Source of the DNA: CAVVEQ01 sp963802095
GTDB lineage: Bacteria; Chloroflexota; Anaerolineae; Anaerolineales; Anaerolineaceae
DNA: 64,000 nucleotides
Direction of reading: 5' to 3'
NCBI GenBank assembly: GCA_963802095.1
Contig: CAWDHI010000002.1
Location: 248,001 to 312,000, forward strand
How positions within the stretch are numbered: the first letter of the stretch is position 1; the number at the start of each line of letters is the position of its first letter. The notes beneath the pieces were generated by a model, which searched no databases, was not told where the DNA came from, and was given only the letters and a program-made list of their open reading frames with translations. The position numbers and the translations under genes were made by a program. Below, piece after piece: positions 8,946-18,217 of this stretch.

Positions 8946-8966
8946 TAATGGACGGAATAGGATCAA

Positions 8967-10406
8967 ATGGAAGCAACCATCGGCAATCAGCTCAGAACCG
9001 CAAGGGAAGCACGGGGGCTCACCCTTCAAGATGTTGAAAAAGCCATCCATATCCGGGTACATTACCTGCAGGCTTTGGAGGATGATGATTTCTCCCGCCT
9101 GCCCTCCAAAACCCAGGCTCGCGGGTTCCTGCGTCTTTATGCGGATTTTCTGAAAATACCGGCGTTTACGCCTGCCGATTCGGAGGAACCTCCTCCTGCA
9201 CCGGTTGTGCCTTCGGCTCCGAAAATCGAACCAACCTCCACTCCCGCCAACCTGAGAAGCCAAGCCGTACCCCCAAGAGGAAAATCGCCAGGGGAACAAA
9301 AAGTGCCAGGGGTCACCGGAACAGAAACAAGGATGACTCAAGATAGCGTTGACGGGCTGCCACCCGTCCCAGCTGCCAAACCTGACGGTTCGGAGCTGGC
9401 ATATCTCGCCATCTATCGTGAGATCGGTGATCTGCTCCAAGGCAGGCGCAAAACACTCTCCTTATCGCTGGATGATATCTCCCTGCACACGCGGATCAAA
9501 CAGGAATACCTGGAGCTCATCGAGGATGGCAGGATGGATGACCTGCCATCACCGGTGCAAGGCCGTGGGATGATCAGCAATTATTCTGAATTCCTGAACC
9601 TGGACTCCGACGCGATTCTCACCCGATTTGCAGATGCGCTCCAGCTTAAGCGGTTGGAAATGTTGCCTCCTGACGCCAACCAGGAAAAAAGTGGAGAGGA
9701 GGTAACCTCAAAAACGCCCTTTCTGGAAAAAGTTACCAAATCGCCCCAAGTTCAAAAACTCTCTCATGTCCTCACCCCGGATTTGCTCATCGGCGGCGGA
9801 CTGGCGTTACTTCTCGTTATTCTTATCATTTGGGGAGCCGTTCAAGTGATCACCCCCACCGGGAAAGTGCCTGAAGCGACTGCCCCTTCGATCTCGGAAA
9901 TGCTTTTATCCACACCCACCTTAGATCAGGCTTTAATATTAACTCCGGGTTTTGGGGCAAACACAGCCATTCCACTGGAAAGCACAACCCCCGAATCAAC
10001 TAATGAACCTCAAGTGGCTGCAACCGTGGAGGGCACCGTTGTGTTTAACCAGGGCTCGCAACCGATCCAGGTCTATGTCATTGTGAAACAGCGCGCATTC
10101 CTCAAAGTGAGCGAGGATGGATCGGTGAAATTCAACGGAAGAGCCATCTCCGGGAACGCATATCAATTTTCCGGGTATAACAAGATCGAACTGCTTACCG
10201 GCAACGGAGCTGCCCTGCAAGTATTCTATAATCAGACCGACCTTGGTTTACTGGGAGAACCCGGAGAAGTTATCAACCTCGTTTTCTCAAGGGAAGGATT
10301 TGCCACCGCTACTCCCGCCCGACCCGCGACACCTGTGAATACCCGTCAACCCACACTAACGCTTCAACCGAGCGCCACTCCCACAGTCACACCTTATGTC
10401 CCCTGA
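8967..10406 (+). CDS. RodZ-like membrane protein with two N-terminal HTH domains
   Basis: A 479-residue protein with a RodZ-type Cro/HTH_25 domain at residues 4-67 (QLRTAREARGLTLQDVEKA through ARGFLRLYADFL). After a Pro-rich linker a second HTH copy lies at about 150-225 (EIGDLLQGRRKTLSLSLDD through GRGMISNYSEFLNL). One membrane helix follows (LLIGGGLALLLVILIIWGAV, about 273-292), then a Thr/Pro-rich extracellular part containing a DUF4115-like beta domain. RodZ links MreB filaments to the cell-wall machinery in rods; whether this variant does so is inferred. Single-HTH RodZ is usual, so the duplication is notable. The 3' end overlaps rimO by 11 bp. Confidence 0.82.
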   Translation: MEATIGNQLRTAREARGLTLQDVEKAIHIRVHYLQALEDDDFSRLPSKTQARGFLRLYADFLKIPAFTPADSEEPPPAPVVPSAPKIEPTSTPANLRSQAVPPRGKSPGEQKVPGVTGTETRMTQDSVDGLPPVPAAKPDGSELAYLAIYREIGDLLQGRRKTLSLSLDDISLHTRIKQEYLELIEDGRMDDLPSPVQGRGMISNYSEFLNLDSDAILTRFADALQLKRLEMLPPDANQEKSGEEVTSKTPFLEKVTKSPQVQKLSHVLTPDLLIGGGLALLLVILIIWGAVQVITPTGKVPEATAPSISEMLLSTPTLDQALILTPGFGANTAIPLESTTPESTNEPQVAATVEGTVVFNQGSQPIQVYVIVKQRAFLKVSEDGSVKFNGRAISGNAYQFSGYNKIELLTGNGAALQVFYNQTDLGLLGEPGEVINLVFSREGFATATPARPATPVNTRQPTLTLQPSATPTVTPYVP

Positions 10407-11736
10407 GAAAATAAACCATAAAACCTTCCACCTGGTCTCGTTGGGTTGTGCCAAGAACTCGGTGGATTCAGATTCAATGGCGAGGCTGCTGGAAGGGACA
10501 GGTTACCGGGCTGTCGAACAACCCAGGTGGGCAGATGTGATAATCGTCAATACTTGTGGATTCATCGCGCCTGCTCGCGAGGAATCTTACGCAGTTCTGA
10601 ATGACCTTGCGGGGAAAAAGCGCAAAGGCCAGTTCCTGGTCGCGGCAGGCTGTCTTCCCCAACGGAGTCGGGAAGAACTTCTGGAGCGGGTTAAAGGGAT
10701 CGACGGCATCCTCTCCACCCGGCGATGGATGGATATTCTTGACCTGGTTGATTCACTGCGGAGCGGCAGCCCTTCTCCCCGCTACGACCTCCCCTTTCAA
10801 TCGACAGTTGGAACGGATGAGCATGGAGTTCCGCGGGTGGCCGTTCAGGGGGGTAGTGCATATTTGAAAATTGCCGATGGCTGCCGCAGGCCTTGCGCTT
10901 TCTGCTCCATCCCCCTCATAAAAGGCACCGCGGTCAGCCGACCTATGGAGCAGATTATCAATGAAGCGCTGGAACTCCAGGGAACGGGTATCCAGGAGGT
11001 GATCCTGATCGCGCAGGACACCACCGATTATGGTTACGACCTGGGTATGAAGGATGGTTTGGCGGCATTATTGGAAAGAATATGCGATTCTGCCCCTCGA
11101 ATCCCCTGGATCCGGATCATGTACGCATATCCCGGTTTTGTCACCGACCACCTTATCGATACCATGGCTACTCACCCTCAGATACTTCCCTACCTGGATA
11201 TTCCGCTTCAGCATGCGGATCCAGCCGTGCTCATGCGCATGCGCAGACCCGCGAATATGGATTGGGTGCGTTCCACCATCGAAAAAATGCGAACCAGTAT
11301 GCCCGGCATGGCGATTCGCTCCACCTTTATCGTGGGTTACCCTGGAGAGACCGAACAGGAATTCGAAAACCTGCTTGAATTCATCCGCGAAATCCGCTTC
11401 GATCATATCGGTGCTTTTCCATTCTCTTTCGAACCTGGCACTGCGAGCGAGCCGTTGGGTGATTCCGTTTCCTTGGATAAAAAAGAGGAACGCATTGGCA
11501 AGTTGATGGAGTTGCAGGAAAAGATCTCGCTAGCGAATAACCAGAATTTTATTGGTCAGGAAATGGCAGTGCTGGTCGAAGGCAGCGATAATGAGATTTC
11601 TATTGGCCGTTCTTTTCGCGACGCGCCAGAGATCGATGGATTGGTGATCCTTAACGGGGTTGCAGAAATTGGGAGGATCGTGAAAGCCCGCATCAGTGGG
11701 GCAATGATCCACGATCTAACCGGCGAGATCATATAA
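10396..11736 (+). CDS. rimO: ribosomal protein S12 methylthiotransferase RimO
   Basis: Radical-SAM enzyme that adds a methylthio group to an aspartate of ribosomal protein S12. The 446 residues include the N-terminal UPF0004 cluster domain (HLVSLGCAKNSVDSDSMARLL, IVNTCGFI, AAGCLPQR), the radical-SAM motif CRRPCAFCSIPLIKG (CxxxCxxC), the MYAYPG and LDIPLQHADPAVLMRM blocks, and a C-terminal TRAM domain. SLGCAKNSVDSD and YPGFVTDHLI favour RimO over MiaB. ATG overlaps the end of the RodZ-like gene, so translation is probably coupled. Confidence 0.93.
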   Translation: MSPEKINHKTFHLVSLGCAKNSVDSDSMARLLEGTGYRAVEQPRWADVIIVNTCGFIAPAREESYAVLNDLAGKKRKGQFLVAAGCLPQRSREELLERVKGIDGILSTRRWMDILDLVDSLRSGSPSPRYDLPFQSTVGTDEHGVPRVAVQGGSAYLKIADGCRRPCAFCSIPLIKGTAVSRPMEQIINEALELQGTGIQEVILIAQDTTDYGYDLGMKDGLAALLERICDSAPRIPWIRIMYAYPGFVTDHLIDTMATHPQILPYLDIPLQHADPAVLMRMRRPANMDWVRSTIEKMRTSMPGMAIRSTFIVGYPGETEQEFENLLEFIREIRFDHIGAFPFSFEPGTASEPLGDSVSLDKKEERIGKLMELQEKISLANNQNFIGQEMAVLVEGSDNEISIGRSFRDAPEIDGLVILNGVAEIGRIVKARISGAMIHDLTGEII

Positions 11737-11739
11737 TAT

Positions 11740-11771
11740 AAAGTACCTGGGTTCCAGGTACTTTGTTCTTC
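11740..11771. terminator. bidirectional terminator after rimO
   Basis: A perfect 11-bp stem, AAAGTACCTGG (11740-11750) and CCAGGTACTTT (11754-11764), with a GTT loop. It separates convergent rimO and the repeat-protein gene. Confidence 0.85.
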
Positions 11772-11772
11772 A

Positions 11773-12951
11773 TCAGGGGGTGGGTGTCTCGGTGGGAGTC
11801 TCTGTCGGGGTTTCAGGGGTTTGCTCGGTAGTAGGCTCCGGCGTTACTTCCTGCTGGGTGGGCTTTTTCGTGGGGTCAGGCGCGTTGCATTTATTGCTCG
11901 CCTCCGCAATCTTTTGCATCAGGTCTCCGATATCATCTGGTGGAGTGCGATTGAACTGTTGAAATACCGCATTTGCATCTTCATATCGGGCAACCGCCGT
12001 GCAAAAATCTCCTTTTGCGAATAATTGGTCACCGAGATATGCCAACGCCATGGCATATCGTGCGAAAGCCGTCTTACCATTGAAATCGGACATGTATGGA
12101 TACGCCTGGTAGATGACCTGAAACTGGTCGATCACATTCTGCCAGTTTATACCCCAGTTTGATGAAGCATTGATATAGCGTTTTGCCCATTCACGGGCGG
12201 TAACAGCGTCTTTATCAATGGGTGCAAATTTGGATGCCAGGTAAAGCGAATAAATCCCCTCTTCCAATTGTCCACCGCTGACGCCTTTATCCGGCGAACC
12301 GAAGATCTGCTGGATTCCCAGGTTGCGCAGCACGATATAGTACATCCCATCCACTTCCACCATTCTGTAGTTAATATCGGCATTTCGCAATGATTCAAGA
12401 TCCTGAAAAGCCTGCTTCCACTCCTGGTTGCGGATGTTTTCCTGGGTGTTGTTGAAGAGTTCTTCCACCCCGCGGGTATCCGGCGTGGCTGTAACCATCG
12501 ATGTTGGTGCCGCGGTGGGTTGGCGGGATTCGATCGCCTTCATCTGGGCTTCGGTCAATTTTTCCAATACACCGGGGAAATTTGGGTCCAATTGAACCAC
12601 ATAGGTGAATTGTACGGTTGCCAGATCGTATTTTTTTTGATCCAACATTTGCAACCCGTACTGGAAATGTTCTGCTGCTTTTGTCAGCCGCACCTGAGAT
12701 TCAGCAGCCCTACGAGCGCTGATCCCGGAGGAATACGCCAACCCGGCTGAGAGCGCAACGGCAACGATAACAATGAGAAATCCTAATAGGATCCACCGTC
12801 CAAGTTTGCGCTTCTTCTTGGGTTCTCCCAAAGATTCCGCAGGGGGTTCGAATTCCTGATTGATTTCGGTAGGTGCTTCTCCACCCGGGAACGTCTGTGG
12901 CGTTTCCTGTAACGGTATGGGTTGAGTGTTCTCATTTTTCTTCTTAGGCAT
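11773..12951 (-). CDS. membrane-anchored TPR-like protein of unknown function
   Basis: A 392-residue protein: a charged/proline-rich cytoplasmic N-terminus, one membrane helix at about residues 50-72 (GRWILLGFLIVIVAVALSAG), then an extracellular alpha-helical region. The segments AAEHFQYGLQMLDQKKYDLA and AMALAYLGDQLFAKGDFCTAVARYEDA look like tetratricopeptide repeats. The end is a low-complexity TPTET tail. No catalytic motif is visible. Proteins with this layout are common in Chloroflexota (general impression). It lies alone on its strand between two terminator/intergenic gaps. Confidence 0.6.
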   Translation of the reverse strand: MPKKKNENTQPIPLQETPQTFPGGEAPTEINQEFEPPAESLGEPKKKRKLGRWILLGFLIVIVAVALSAGLAYSSGISARRAAESQVRLTKAAEHFQYGLQMLDQKKYDLATVQFTYVVQLDPNFPGVLEKLTEAQMKAIESRQPTAAPTSMVTATPDTRGVEELFNNTQENIRNQEWKQAFQDLESLRNADINYRMVEVDGMYYIVLRNLGIQQIFGSPDKGVSGGQLEEGIYSLYLASKFAPIDKDAVTAREWAKRYINASSNWGINWQNVIDQFQVIYQAYPYMSDFNGKTAFARYAMALAYLGDQLFAKGDFCTAVARYEDANAVFQQFNRTPPDDIGDLMQKIAEASNKCNAPDPTKKPTQQEVTPEPTTEQTPETPTETPTETPTP

Positions 12952-13018
12952 TGTGCAATTATACCGTAACTGGTTTTTTGAATTTTCGAATCATCATCCT
13001 CTCAGAATCGTCTAATGA

Positions 13019-14599
13019 TCACAACCGCAGGACCTGCCGGCATTCTTTCCACATAAATGGAAGTGCCGCCGCCGCGCCGAGGATCATGGCGGTAACAGAA
13101 GCACCCAGGCTGCCCATTGGCTGCATCAGGTACCGGATCCCGAGCAATGTGACGATGGAGGCAAAAATGGCTGCCAGAACACTCCGCCCGATCGTGTTCA
13201 TCCCCGGGGGGTCGATATGAAGGATCAGCTTCCAGCGGGTGGAAAGTGGGGAAGGTTTTTCACCCCGGAAGAACAAATGCCATGAAAGTATCATCAACAG
13301 TAGGCAGGCTTCAATGGTGAAGGATAATGAATCTCCCAGGGCTATCCCCATAACTCCCACCGTTCTCGAAAAGGCCACCCCGAAAATGATATACAAAAGC
13401 CCATTTATCCCGGCGAAGATCATAGGGATAACAGCGTTCTGCCTGGCATAAAATGAACGACTGGCAATCTCCATCAGGCAATGACCGAGTAAGCCCACCA
13501 GGAAGCCGCGGGTGACCCACAAAAGAAGGGTGGTTTGAGCCTGGTTGAAATCAAATACAACTTTAACCAGCGGCTCCAGCCCGATCGAGAGAATCACCGC
13601 GATAGGGATGGCAAATGCGATGAGCACCCGCGCTGCTTTTTCCATTAATGCCTTGAATTGAACCAGGTGTTCCGTGGAAGCCAGCTCGGAAATGGTGGGA
13701 AGCATTGCGGTTGCGATTGCCGTTCCCAGGAGGGTTTCGGGAACCTGCTGGATCATCCATCCATAGGTCAGGGCAGAAACCGCCCCGGTTGAAAAATGTG
13801 AGGCAAGGTTATCCCTGGCAATGAAGGTGAGCTGAAGGAAAAATACGGTCACCAATCTGGGACCCATCAAGCGCAGGATTTGAATTATCCGGGGATCGTG
13901 CAAACCAAAACCGGGCGACCAATGGAACTTGAATAATATCAGCCCTGGGATCTGGATTGCAAGGTGAAACGCCGCGCCGAGGATCACCCCATAGACCAAA
14001 CCATATACTCCCATACCCATTGCAGGCAGCGTAATTGGTCCAAAGGTATAAGGCGTCGAAGGCGCCAGCACCAGCGCACCAAATATCTGACCGATATTAT
14101 AGAAAATTGGAGCCATAGCAGGGAACAGAAAATGTTGATTAGCCTGCAACCCGGCGATAACCATGCCACTAACGGAGAATATAAGCGTGGCGATCAAGTC
14201 CATGCGCATGATTTGAACCACCTCAGCTTGCATGACGGGGTTAAATCCAGGTGCGACGATGTTCCGCACGATTGGGAAAGCAAATATTGCCACAAGGATT
14301 GCCAACGAGGCTGTTACCATGAAAACCAGGTTCGCTATCCGGCTGAAAACCACCCAGAGGGATTCCCGATTCTCCTTTGCCAGCACTTCTGAAAGCACCG
14401 GGATAAGCGCCAGGGCCAGGGCTCCGCTGGAAAAAAGTGCGAAGAGCATATCCGGGAGGTTGTTGGCCACATTAAAAGCATCCAACGGGGCAGTCAGACC
14501 AAATTGGCGCGCGATGATGACCTGCCGGATGATCGCAAATACTTTATCCAAAGCAAAAAAGAAAGATATAAGAAGGGCTGCGCGCGTAAGTCTGGTCAT
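13019..14599 (-). CDS. murJ: lipid II flippase MurJ
   Basis: Polytopic MVF/MurJ protein that flips lipid II across the membrane for peptidoglycan synthesis. The 526 residues contain about 14 hydrophobic segments and the hallmark N-terminus SFFFALDKVFAIIRQVIIARQFG, then DAFNVANNLPDMLFALFSSGALALALIPVLSE. ATG at 14599 is chosen since homology starts there; a longer frame reaching 14731 would cross the zur promoter and add a non-homologous, Ile-rich leader. It is divergent from zur. Its presence implies a peptidoglycan wall. Confidence 0.9.
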   Translation of the reverse strand: MTRLTRAALLISFFFALDKVFAIIRQVIIARQFGLTAPLDAFNVANNLPDMLFALFSSGALALALIPVLSEVLAKENRESLWVVFSRIANLVFMVTASLAILVAIFAFPIVRNIVAPGFNPVMQAEVVQIMRMDLIATLIFSVSGMVIAGLQANQHFLFPAMAPIFYNIGQIFGALVLAPSTPYTFGPITLPAMGMGVYGLVYGVILGAAFHLAIQIPGLILFKFHWSPGFGLHDPRIIQILRLMGPRLVTVFFLQLTFIARDNLASHFSTGAVSALTYGWMIQQVPETLLGTAIATAMLPTISELASTEHLVQFKALMEKAARVLIAFAIPIAVILSIGLEPLVKVVFDFNQAQTTLLLWVTRGFLVGLLGHCLMEIASRSFYARQNAVIPMIFAGINGLLYIIFGVAFSRTVGVMGIALGDSLSFTIEACLLLMILSWHLFFRGEKPSPLSTRWKLILHIDPPGMNTIGRSVLAAIFASIVTLLGIRYLMQPMGSLGASVTAMILGAAAALPFMWKECRQVLRL

Positions 14600-14704
14600 G
14601 GTTATTACTGGTCTGTGCTTGAGCGAAATTCGGTGCTTTTCCGGATTCCAAGAATAGATGGAAATTGTATTATAGATTCCAATATTTTTATTCGCGAAAT
14701 ATTG

Positions 14705-14724
14705 TATAATGATAATGATTATCA
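14705..14724 (+). promoter_or_regulatory. zur promoter -10 box with overlapping Fur/Zur-type operator
   Basis: A TATAAT -10 box (14705-14710) is immediately followed by TGATAATGATTATCA (14710-14724), a perfect 7-1-7 inverted repeat that matches the Fur-family consensus. It ends 17 bp before the zur ATG. Since the downstream genes are znuABC, this is most simply a Zur box giving autoregulated, zinc-repressed expression of the operon. Confidence 0.8.
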
Positions 14725-14741
14725 TTTTCAATTATTATCAG

Positions 14742-15164
14742 ATGGCGAACACTTCTCATAACTGGTCCCAAATAATAAACAACAGCGGCTACCGGATAAC
14801 CGGTGCCCGACAGATGATTGTTGAGATCATCCTGGAAAGTAGTAAAGCACTCACTCCTACGGATATCTTTCTCGAAGCCCGCGAACGTGGCAAACAAATG
14901 GGATTGGTCACGGTCTATCGCACCTTGGAGAAACTGGAAGAACTCAACCTAATAACCCGCATTCACCAATCCAATGGCTGCCATGCATACCTACGAGCCT
15001 ATGATGGACACGAACATATCCTGCTCTGTACGCGCTGCGGGCAAATCGTTTATTTCTCAGGAGACGATCTAGCCAACCTGATAGAAAGAGTCGCTCACCA
15101 GAGCGGATTTAGCATCCAAGAACACTGGCTGCAATTTCACGGCTTATGCCCTGATTGTCAATAA
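14742..15164 (+). CDS. zur: Fur-family zinc uptake regulator (Zur)
   Basis: A 140-residue Fur-family repressor: winged helix (YRITGARQMIVEIILESSKALTPTDIFLEARER, then the recognition region GLVTVYRTLEKLEELNLI) and a metal/dimerisation domain with H90 and H92 in DGHEHILLC. Two CxxC pairs, C96/C99 and C136/C139, should hold the structural zinc. Zinc rather than iron sensing is inferred from the operon with znuABC. ATG at 14742 is preferred over upstream starts because they would lie inside the operator. Confidence 0.88.
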   Translation: MANTSHNWSQIINNSGYRITGARQMIVEIILESSKALTPTDIFLEARERGKQMGLVTVYRTLEKLEELNLITRIHQSNGCHAYLRAYDGHEHILLCTRCGQIVYFSGDDLANLIERVAHQSGFSIQEHWLQFHGLCPDCQ

Positions 15165-15226
15165 TCTCTTGGCCATCCAATAACCAGTAAGTGATGGGAT
15201 GGAAGAGTAACTAAAAGGAGCCAATG

Positions 15227-16597
15227 ATGAAAAAGATAATCTTTACAAGCGTAATATTGCTTGCAATGGTTAGTTTACCGCTATCCGCATGCCAACTGTC
15301 GCCTCGAACAACCCTGGTTGAAACCGAGCTGGATCATTCCCAGATAACGCAGGTTGATAATATTAAGGTTTTAGCGGTCGAATCCTTCCTGGCTGATATC
15401 GCCCAGAATGTCGCCGGTGATCGGGTGCAGGTTGAGTCACTCATGCCGCTGGGGATGGACCCACACGCTTTTGAGCCATCTCCGCAGGATGTAGCTAAAA
15501 TCACCGAAAGCCAGGTACTTATCGTCAATGGAGCCGGGTTCGAGGAATGGCTGGCAAAAACCCTTGAGAATGCCGGAGGTGAGCGCAAAGCCATCGAGGC
15601 ATCTGCCGGCTTGACCAGCCGTTCGGCTCGCGAAGGGGAAGTGGCTGAGATGAGCGACGCCGAATTGGCCGAGGCCATGTGCTCCCAGGTTGGTGCTGAG
15701 GAATCGGTGCCCGTCACCGCAGGCGCCGAATCAGCCAGCGCAGCAGAACTGCCCGCTGAGGCAGGTTTGTTCTTACTGAAGCTGGCTGAGCAGGCCGATG
15801 GCACGTTTTCGGGTACCATCCGCTATACTACCGACGAGGCAGGGGATTTCCAAATGGCTACAGCAGCGGGAATACTCATGGTGCAGAACGCTGACGACGG
15901 GATGGAACTTGAAATTGAGAAAACGCTTTCGCTTGACTGTGCACCGCTTTCCCAGGGCAATATCATCGAGCTGGAAAAGGATGGTCAATACACCCTCACT
16001 CTGACCGGTTTTGCCAGCCAGGAAGCCCCCCTGTTGATTAGTCCAGCGGGAGGACACCACCACCACGAGGGTGATCCACACTTCTGGTTTGACCCGAATA
16101 ACGTTATCAGGTACGTTGAAAATATCCGTGATAGCCTGATCGCTGCCGACCCCAGTGGCAAAGAAACCTACACCCAAAACGCCGCTGGCTACATCACACA
16201 GCTGACCGACCTGGACGCCTGGATCAAACAGCAGGTCTCGGTTATCCCAGATGATCGCCGCCTGATCGTCACCAACCACGAGAGCTTTGGCTATTTCGCC
16301 GACCGCTATGGATTTAAAATCATCGGTACGATTATTCCATCGGTAAGCACCGGCGCATCGCCATCGGCGCAGCAAATGGCCCGCCTGGTGGATCGTATTC
16401 GCGAAACTGGCGCGATCGCCATCTTTTTAGAAACCGGATCGAATCCGCAACTGGCTGAACAGATTGCCGCTGAGACCGGGATCAAGGTGGTCTCGGAATT
16501 GTATACGCACTCGATCACCGATGCCAGTGGTCAAGCGCCGACCTATATAGACATGATGAAGTACAATGTTCAGGCGATTGTTGAGGCTTTGAAGTAA
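15227..16597 (+). CDS. znuA: zinc ABC transporter substrate-binding lipoprotein with an inserted domain
   Basis: Cluster A-I zinc-binding protein. A lipobox (LPLSACQ, Cys about residue 22) anchors it outside the membrane. The zinc ligands of the family are recognisable: GMDPHAFEPSP, EGDPHFWFDP and the later TNHESFGYFADRYG. A His run (GGHHHHEGD) precedes the second ligand. Unlike typical ZnuA (about 300 residues) it is 456 long because about 135 residues (roughly 140-275) are inserted before the His loop; the inserted part begins acidic and Ala-rich and then reads as a beta-rich domain. ATG at 15227 is favoured by AAGGAG at 15215-15220; an ATG directly before it is also possible. Confidence 0.88.
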   Translation: MKKIIFTSVILLAMVSLPLSACQLSPRTTLVETELDHSQITQVDNIKVLAVESFLADIAQNVAGDRVQVESLMPLGMDPHAFEPSPQDVAKITESQVLIVNGAGFEEWLAKTLENAGGERKAIEASAGLTSRSAREGEVAEMSDAELAEAMCSQVGAEESVPVTAGAESASAAELPAEAGLFLLKLAEQADGTFSGTIRYTTDEAGDFQMATAAGILMVQNADDGMELEIEKTLSLDCAPLSQGNIIELEKDGQYTLTLTGFASQEAPLLISPAGGHHHHEGDPHFWFDPNNVIRYVENIRDSLIAADPSGKETYTQNAAGYITQLTDLDAWIKQQVSVIPDDRRLIVTNHESFGYFADRYGFKIIGTIIPSVSTGASPSAQQMARLVDRIRETGAIAIFLETGSNPQLAEQIAAETGIKVVSELYTHSITDASGQAPTYIDMMKYNVQAIVEALK

Positions 16598-17370
16598 TGT
16601 TTTCAGTTGAAAACCGGCTTGTTTTAGAAAACGTTTCCGCAGGTTACAATGGCGAACGGGTGCTTGATAATCTTACTTTACAGGTGGTGCATGGGGGGCA
16701 GGTAGCCGTTGTTGGTCCTAACGGAGCAGGTAAAACCACCTTATTTAAAGTTCTGGTGGGGCTGCTTCCGTTGCGAAGCGGTCAAATTCTAATCCATGGT
16801 CAACCTCTTGGCACACACACAGATTGCGTAGCATATGTGCCTCAGCGCAGCGAGGTGGATTGGCGTTTTCCATTATGCGTAACCGATGTGGTGATGATGG
16901 GCCGCTACAACCGGCAGGGTTGGTTGCGCAGGCCGGACCAGAACGACCGATCCGCAGTTCAGCGTGCCCTGGAACAAATGGGGATCGCTGATCAATCCCA
17001 CCGCGCGATTGGGGATCTTTCGGGGGGGCAGCAGCAACGCGTCTTCCTGGCGCGGGCGTTAGCGCAAGAGCCGCACATCCTTCTTATGGACGAGCCCTTC
17101 ACCGGAGTCGACGCTGCAACCCAAGAGACCACATTGGCTTTGCTCAACCAGCTTAAGGCAGAGCAAGTCACTGTGCTTGTATCCACCCACGATTTGAGGA
17201 TGGCAGCTGAACGTTTCGAGAGTGTGCTGTTACTCAACAAAAGGTTGATTACCTACGGTCCGGCGCAGCAAGTGCTTTCGCCAGCCGCCATCCAGCAGGC
17301 GTTTGGTGGGCGGGTTATGTTCGTGGGCGATGTGGCGGTAGTGGATGAGTGCTGTCCACCCGAAGGATGA
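16597..17370 (+). CDS. znuC: zinc ABC transporter ATP-binding protein
   Basis: ABC ATPase of 257 residues that drives zinc import with ZnuB. Walker A is GPNGAGKTT, the signature is LSGGQQQRVFLARALAQ, Walker B is HILLMDEPF, and the switch histidine is in VSTHDLRMA. The block QRSEVDWRFPLCVTDVVMMGR is typical of the Zn/Mn subgroup. Its ATG overlaps the znuA stop codon by one base (TAATG), which implies translational coupling. Confidence 0.93.
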   Translation: MFSVENRLVLENVSAGYNGERVLDNLTLQVVHGGQVAVVGPNGAGKTTLFKVLVGLLPLRSGQILIHGQPLGTHTDCVAYVPQRSEVDWRFPLCVTDVVMMGRYNRQGWLRRPDQNDRSAVQRALEQMGIADQSHRAIGDLSGGQQQRVFLARALAQEPHILLMDEPFTGVDAATQETTLALLNQLKAEQVTVLVSTHDLRMAAERFESVLLLNKRLITYGPAQQVLSPAAIQQAFGGRVMFVGDVAVVDECCPPEG

Positions 17371-17377
17371 TGATATT

Positions 17378-18217
17378 ATGCTGGAATGGTTATCTACTCC
17401 CCTAGCATATGCCTTTATGCAGCGAGGCCTGCTGGCCTCGCTGATCGTCGGTATAGTCTGCGCCATCATCGGTTGCTACGTGGTCCTGCGTGGCATGGCA
17501 TTTTTAGGCGATGCCCTGGCTCACGCTATCTTGCCTGGCATCGCCATCGCATATTTACTGCAGGGCAACCTAATGTTGGGCGCCCTGGTAGCGGCAGTGG
17601 CAGTAGCGATGCTGATTGGCCTGTTTTCACGCAAGGGAACCATTCGCGAGGACACCGCAATTGGCATTATGTTCGCTGCCGCTCTCTCGCTCGGTGTAGC
17701 ACTGATCAGCAGCATTCGCACTTATGCGGTAGACCTTAGCCATATTTTGTTTGGGAATGTGTTGGGCGTTTCTTCTTCTGATTTATTGTTGGCAGGCGGG
17801 CTGGGGGTGTTTGTACTGATCACTATTGCAGTTCTTTATAAGCCCTTCCTGGTGATTTCCTTCGATCCGGTGCTGGCTGCAACGTTACGCTGGCCAGCCG
17901 AGCTGCTGCGAATTGTGCTGCTGATATTGCTTGCGCTGACGATTGTCGTCTCGTTGCAAACCGTGGGTGTAGGACTGGTAGCAGCCATGCTCGTCACCCC
18001 GGCAGCCTCTGCTTACCTGCTCACCCGCCGGCTGCCAGCCATGATGGCAGTTTCTGCAGCCATAGGCGCGTTTTCCGGGGTTCTCGGTATCTATATCAGT
18101 TTTTATTTGGATATTTCCTCAGGGGCTGCTATTGTCCTGGTGGCCACACTGATCTTTTTTATCGTATTCCTGCTGGCACCTCGCAAGGGTCTCGTCTGGC
18201 AGCGAAGGAGAAAATGA
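17378..18217 (+). CDS. znuB: zinc ABC transporter permease
   Basis: Membrane subunit of the ABC-3 (ZnuB/MntB) family, 279 residues with about 8 hydrophobic helices. Typical segments are QRGLLASLIVGIVCAIIGCYVVLRGMAFLGDALAHAILPG and VSLQTVGVGLVAAMLVTPAASAYLLTRRL (each quoted here only to identify position; first at residues 14-53). ATG at 17378 follows the znuC stop by 7 bp with AAGGATGA upstream; an in-frame earlier start would overlap znuC. The stop overlaps the next gene by 4 bp. Confidence 0.92.
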   Translation: MLEWLSTPLAYAFMQRGLLASLIVGIVCAIIGCYVVLRGMAFLGDALAHAILPGIAIAYLLQGNLMLGALVAAVAVAMLIGLFSRKGTIREDTAIGIMFAAALSLGVALISSIRTYAVDLSHILFGNVLGVSSSDLLLAGGLGVFVLITIAVLYKPFLVISFDPVLAATLRWPAELLRIVLLILLALTIVVSLQTVGVGLVAAMLVTPAASAYLLTRRLPAMMAVSAAIGAFSGVLGIYISFYLDISSGAAIVLVATLIFFIVFLLAPRKGLVWQRRRK

